From an uncultured Stomatobaculum sp. (lineage in GTDB: Bacteria; Bacillota; Clostridia; Lachnospirales; Lachnospiraceae): a stretch of DNA of 7,575 bases. Shown piece after piece: positions 5,578 to 7,575 of this stretch. How positions within the stretch are numbered: the stretch's first letter is position 1; each line of letters starts with the position of its first letter. The notes beneath the pieces are model-generated. The model was not told where the DNA came from, made no database searches, and was given only the letters and a program-made list of their open reading frames with translations. The translations under genes were made by a program, and so were the position numbers. The DNA is taken from contig CALLVJ010000133.1 in NCBI GenBank assembly GCA_938010625.1, positions 1 to 7,575 on the forward strand, written 5' to 3'.

Positions 5578-5602
5578 TTCGAGAGGAAAGGAGGAACGCA
5601 AG

Positions 5603-6223
5603 ATGGCAAACGTATCTGTTTACAATACCGACGGCAAGGAAGTCGGAACGATTGAATTGAATGACGCTGTGTTCGGCGCAGAGCTGAACGAGCATCTTGT
5701 ACATATGGCTGTGGTCGCACAGCTCGCCAATAAGCGCCAGGGAACGCAGAAAGCGAAGACCCGCTCCGAGGTTTCCGGAGGCGGCAGAAAGCCGTGGAGA
5801 CAGAAGGGAACTGGCCACGCAAGACAAGGTTCCACGAGATCTCCGCAGTGGAAGGGCGGCGGCGTTGTCTTCGCACCGACCCCGAGAGATTACACCATCA
5901 CCCTGAACAAGAAGGAGAAGCGCCAGGCGCTGCGCTGCGCACTCTCGAGCCGTGTTCAGGAGCAGAAGTTCATCGTCCTCGAGAGCTTTGGACTCAGCGA
6001 GATCAAGACGAAGAAGATGGCAGAGACCTTGAAGAATCTGAAAGTTCAGAAGGCGCTGGTTGTTGCGCCGGAGAACGACAAGACGACGGTTCTCTCTGCG
6101 AGAAATATTGCTGGCGTCAAGACGGCATCGCCGAAGACCATCAATGTGTATGATATTTTGAAGTACAATACGGTGGTCACGTCGAAGGACGTTGTCGCCA
6201 CGATTGAGGAGGTGTACGCATAA
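5603..6223 (+). CDS. rplD: 50S ribosomal protein L4
   Basis: L4 binds 23S rRNA and helps line the nascent peptide exit tunnel; in gammaproteobacteria it also represses its own operon. The 206-residue protein has the expected order: an N-terminal strand region (VSVYNTDGKEVGTIELND), the tunnel loop at about 45-95 with GGGRKPWRQKGTGHARQGSTRSPQWKGGG, the FAPTPRDYTITLNKKEKRQALRCALSSR helix region, and the C-terminal KALVVAPENDKT and INVYDILKYNTVV segments. Length is normal. AAAGGAGGA lies just before the start. Its last stop base is shared with the rplW start (TAATG), so the two genes are translationally coupled. Confidence 0.98.
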   Translation: MANVSVYNTDGKEVGTIELNDAVFGAELNEHLVHMAVVAQLANKRQGTQKAKTRSEVSGGGRKPWRQKGTGHARQGSTRSPQWKGGGVVFAPTPRDYTITLNKKEKRQALRCALSSRVQEQKFIVLESFGLSEIKTKKMAETLKNLKVQKALVVAPENDKTTVLSARNIAGVKTASPKTINVYDILKYNTVVTSKDVVATIEEVYA

Positions 6224-6522
6224 TGGCAAGCATTCAGTACTATGATGTGATCCTCAAGCCGCTGGTCACCGAGAAGAGCATGGCGGGCATGGCGGAGAAG
6301 AGATACTGCTTCCTGGTTCATCCGGAAGCAAACAAGACGATGATCAAGGAAGCGGTGGAAAAGATGTTTGCTGGCGCGAAGGTGAAGAGCGTCAACACGA
6401 TGAACCGCCCGACCAAGACCAAGCGCAGAGGCGTGACCTTCGGGCAGACTGCAAAGAGCAAAAAGGCGATTGTGCAGCTCACCTCGGACTCCAAGGAGAT
6501 TGAGATCTTCCAGGGCTTGTAA
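6223..6522 (+). CDS. rplW: 50S ribosomal protein L23
   Basis: L23 sits at the polypeptide exit of the large subunit and is the docking site for trigger factor and the signal recognition particle. The 99-residue protein is full length: YYDVILKPLVTEKSM (6-20), HPEANKTMIKEAVEKMF, VKSVNTMNRPTKTKRRG (the flexible loop) and SKKAIVQLTSDSKEIEIFQGL at the end. The ATG overlaps the rplD stop by one base, and the ribosome binding site GAGGAGGTG (6206-6214) lies inside the rplD coding end. Confidence 0.98.
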   Translation: MASIQYYDVILKPLVTEKSMAGMAEKRYCFLVHPEANKTMIKEAVEKMFAGAKVKSVNTMNRPTKTKRRGVTFGQTAKSKKAIVQLTSDSKEIEIFQGL

Positions 6523-6575
6523 ATGCCTCAAACTATGCGGTGTGAATCCGCGATAACAAACTAAAGGAGAAGACA

Positions 6576-7403
6576 ATGGGAATTAGAAAGTATACCGCGT
6601 ATACTCCGTCGAGAAGAAACATGACGGGTTCCGATTTCGCTGAGATCACGAAATCCACGCCGGAGAAGTCCCTGGTCGTGAGCAAGAAAAAGCATGCCGG
6701 GCGCAATGCGCAGGGTAAGATCACGGTCAGACACAGAGGCGGCGGCGCGAGAAGAAAGTACAGAATCATCGACTTCAAGAGAAACTCGAAGGACGGTATC
6801 CCGGCAAAGGTTATCGCGATCGAGTACGATCCGAACAGAACGGCGAACATCGCTCTGCTTTGCTATGCGGACGGCGAGAAGACTTACATCCTTGCGCCGC
6901 AGGGGCTCGCGGTCGGTCAGACTGTGATGAGCGGAGACAAGGCAGAGGCGAGAGTTGGCAACTGCCTTCCGCTCGCACTGATTCCGGTCGGCGCTGAGAT
7001 TCATAACATTGAACTCTATCCGGGTAAGGGCGCACAGCTGGCGCGCGCTGCCGGCATCACGGCACAGCTCATGGCAAAGGAAGGCAAATATGCAACGCTT
7101 CGTCTCCCGTCCGGCGAGATGAGAATGGTTCCGATCAACTGCCGCGCAACGATGGGCAGCGTCGGAAACGGCGAGCATAACTTGATTAACCTCGGCAAGG
7201 CGGGCAGAAAGCGCCACATGGGCATCCGCCCGACGGTTCGCGGCTCTGTCATGAACCCGAACGGCGGCGGCGAAGGCAGAGCGCCGATTGGACGTCCGGG
7301 TCCGTGCACACCTTGGGGCAAGCCTGCTATGGGCCTCAAGACCAGAAAGAAGAATAAGCAGTCCAATAAGCTGATTGTCAGAAGAAGAAACGGCAAGGCC
7401 TAA
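6576..7403 (+). CDS. rplB: 50S ribosomal protein L2, missing the conserved Asp-His-Pro-His loop
   Basis: L2 is one of the most conserved ribosomal proteins. It binds 23S rRNA next to the peptidyl transferase centre and helps subunit joining. The 275-residue product has [18 protein letters not shown], the OB-like RNA-binding part with [22 protein letters not shown] and [14 protein letters not shown], then [36 protein letters not shown] and the tail [12 protein letters not shown]. The odd point is at 226-234: the protein reads MNPNGGGEG, whereas relatives read MNPxDHPHGGGEG. Four residues, Asp-His-Pro-His, are gone, including the position of E. coli His229 that has been tied to peptidyl transfer. 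The frame is kept, so a 12-base loss fits. The start has AAAGGAG upstream at 6563-6569. A short GCGG/CCGC hairpin (6537-6551) lies in the 53-base gap after rplW. Confidence 0.97.
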   Translation: MGIRKYTAYTPSRRNMTGSDFAEITKSTPEKSLVVSKKKHAGRNAQGKITVRHRGGGARRKYRIIDFKRNSKDGIPAKVIAIEYDPNRTANIALLCYADGEKTYILAPQGLAVGQTVMSGDKAEARVGNCLPLALIPVGAEIHNIELYPGKGAQLARAAGITAQLMAKEGKYATLRLPSGEMRMVPINCRATMGSVGNGEHNLINLGKAGRKRHMGIRPTVRGSVMNPNGGGEGRAPIGRPGPCTPWGKPAMGLKTRKKNKQSNKLIVRRRNGKA

Positions 7404-7419
7404 TTAAGGGAGGATACAG

Positions 7420-7575
7420 ATGGCACGTTCACTGAAAAAAGGACCCTTCGCAGACGAGAGCCTGCTCAAGAAGGTCGAAGAAATGAACAAATCCGGCCAG
7501 AAGTCGGTGATCAAGACCTGGTCCCGCCGCTCCACGATCTTCCCGGCTATGGTCGGTCTCACGATCGCGGTTCAC
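7420..7575 (+). CDS. rpsS: 30S ribosomal protein S19, N-terminal part (cut by window end)
   Basis: S19 lies in the head of the small subunit near the A-site finger contacts and pairs with S13. The 52 visible codons read [19 protein letters not shown], then [21 protein letters not shown], which is the standard first half of the roughly 90-residue protein. The rest lies beyond the window. The ribosome binding site AAGGGAGGA is at 7406-7413, 17 bases after rplB ends. The gene follows rplB as in the canonical S10 operon, where rplV would come next. Confidence 0.97.
   Translation, partial: MARSLKKGPFADESLLKKVEEMNKSGQKSVIKTWSRRSTIFPAMVGLTIAVH

Noticed and set aside
4846..5601. Minus-strand open frame of 251 codons opposite rplC
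   Set aside because: It is a shadow of the L3 gene with no family resemblance.
5543..6229. Minus-strand open frame of 228 codons opposite rplD
   Set aside because: It is a shadow of the L4 gene; the plus strand is certain.
1..7575. CRISPR array, tRNA, insertion sequence or phage attachment site
   Set aside because: No regularly spaced repeats, cloverleaf-like sequence, transposase-like protein or flanking direct repeats were seen on either strand.

Overview
The window looks like chromosomal DNA of a fairly GC-rich Firmicute, most likely a member of the Lachnospiraceae. The S10, L3, L4, L23 and L2 sequences read like clostridial versions, ribosome binding sites are strong GGAGG types, and terminators are A-rich hairpins followed by T-runs. 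A genus such as Stomatobaculum is only a guess from base composition.

Left part (1-3585). A minus-strand mscL gene (mechanosensitive channel) loses its normal C-terminal end at about position 250. There it runs out of frame into the interior of an OppC/DppC-type peptide ABC transporter permease that continues off the left edge. Divergent from it is a bifunctional sugar-phosphate gene joining a heptose-1-phosphate guanylyltransferase (HddC type) to a heptose-bisphosphate phosphatase (GmhB type). It is followed by a small YbjN-family protein. Convergent to these is a SAM-dependent methyltransferase of the RlmI/RlmK-like group, with a shared bidirectional terminator between them.

Middle part (3586-4518). 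A divergent promoter region leads to a small acidic, low-complexity lipoprotein gene with its own terminator. The descending arm of that terminator also supplies the probable -35 element of the next promoter. That promoter drives a structured leader of about 230 nt in front of the ribosomal protein genes.

Right part (4519-7575). This is the start of the S10 ribosomal protein operon in canonical order: rpsJ, rplC, rplD, rplW, rplB and rpsS (cut by the window end). All point rightward with short gaps, so they should be co-transcribed and feed large- and small-subunit assembly. The main surprise is in rplB: the nearly universal loop of ribosomal protein L2 that normally reads Asp-His-Pro-His before Gly-Gly-Gly-Glu-Gly is missing, apparently by an in-frame loss of 12 bases. 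Other points of note are the mscL/oppC junction, the structured S10 leader and the promoter nested in a terminator.

No CRISPR array, tRNA, rRNA or insertion sequence was seen. No evident new multi-gene system is present; the interest lies in the anomalies listed in the findings.
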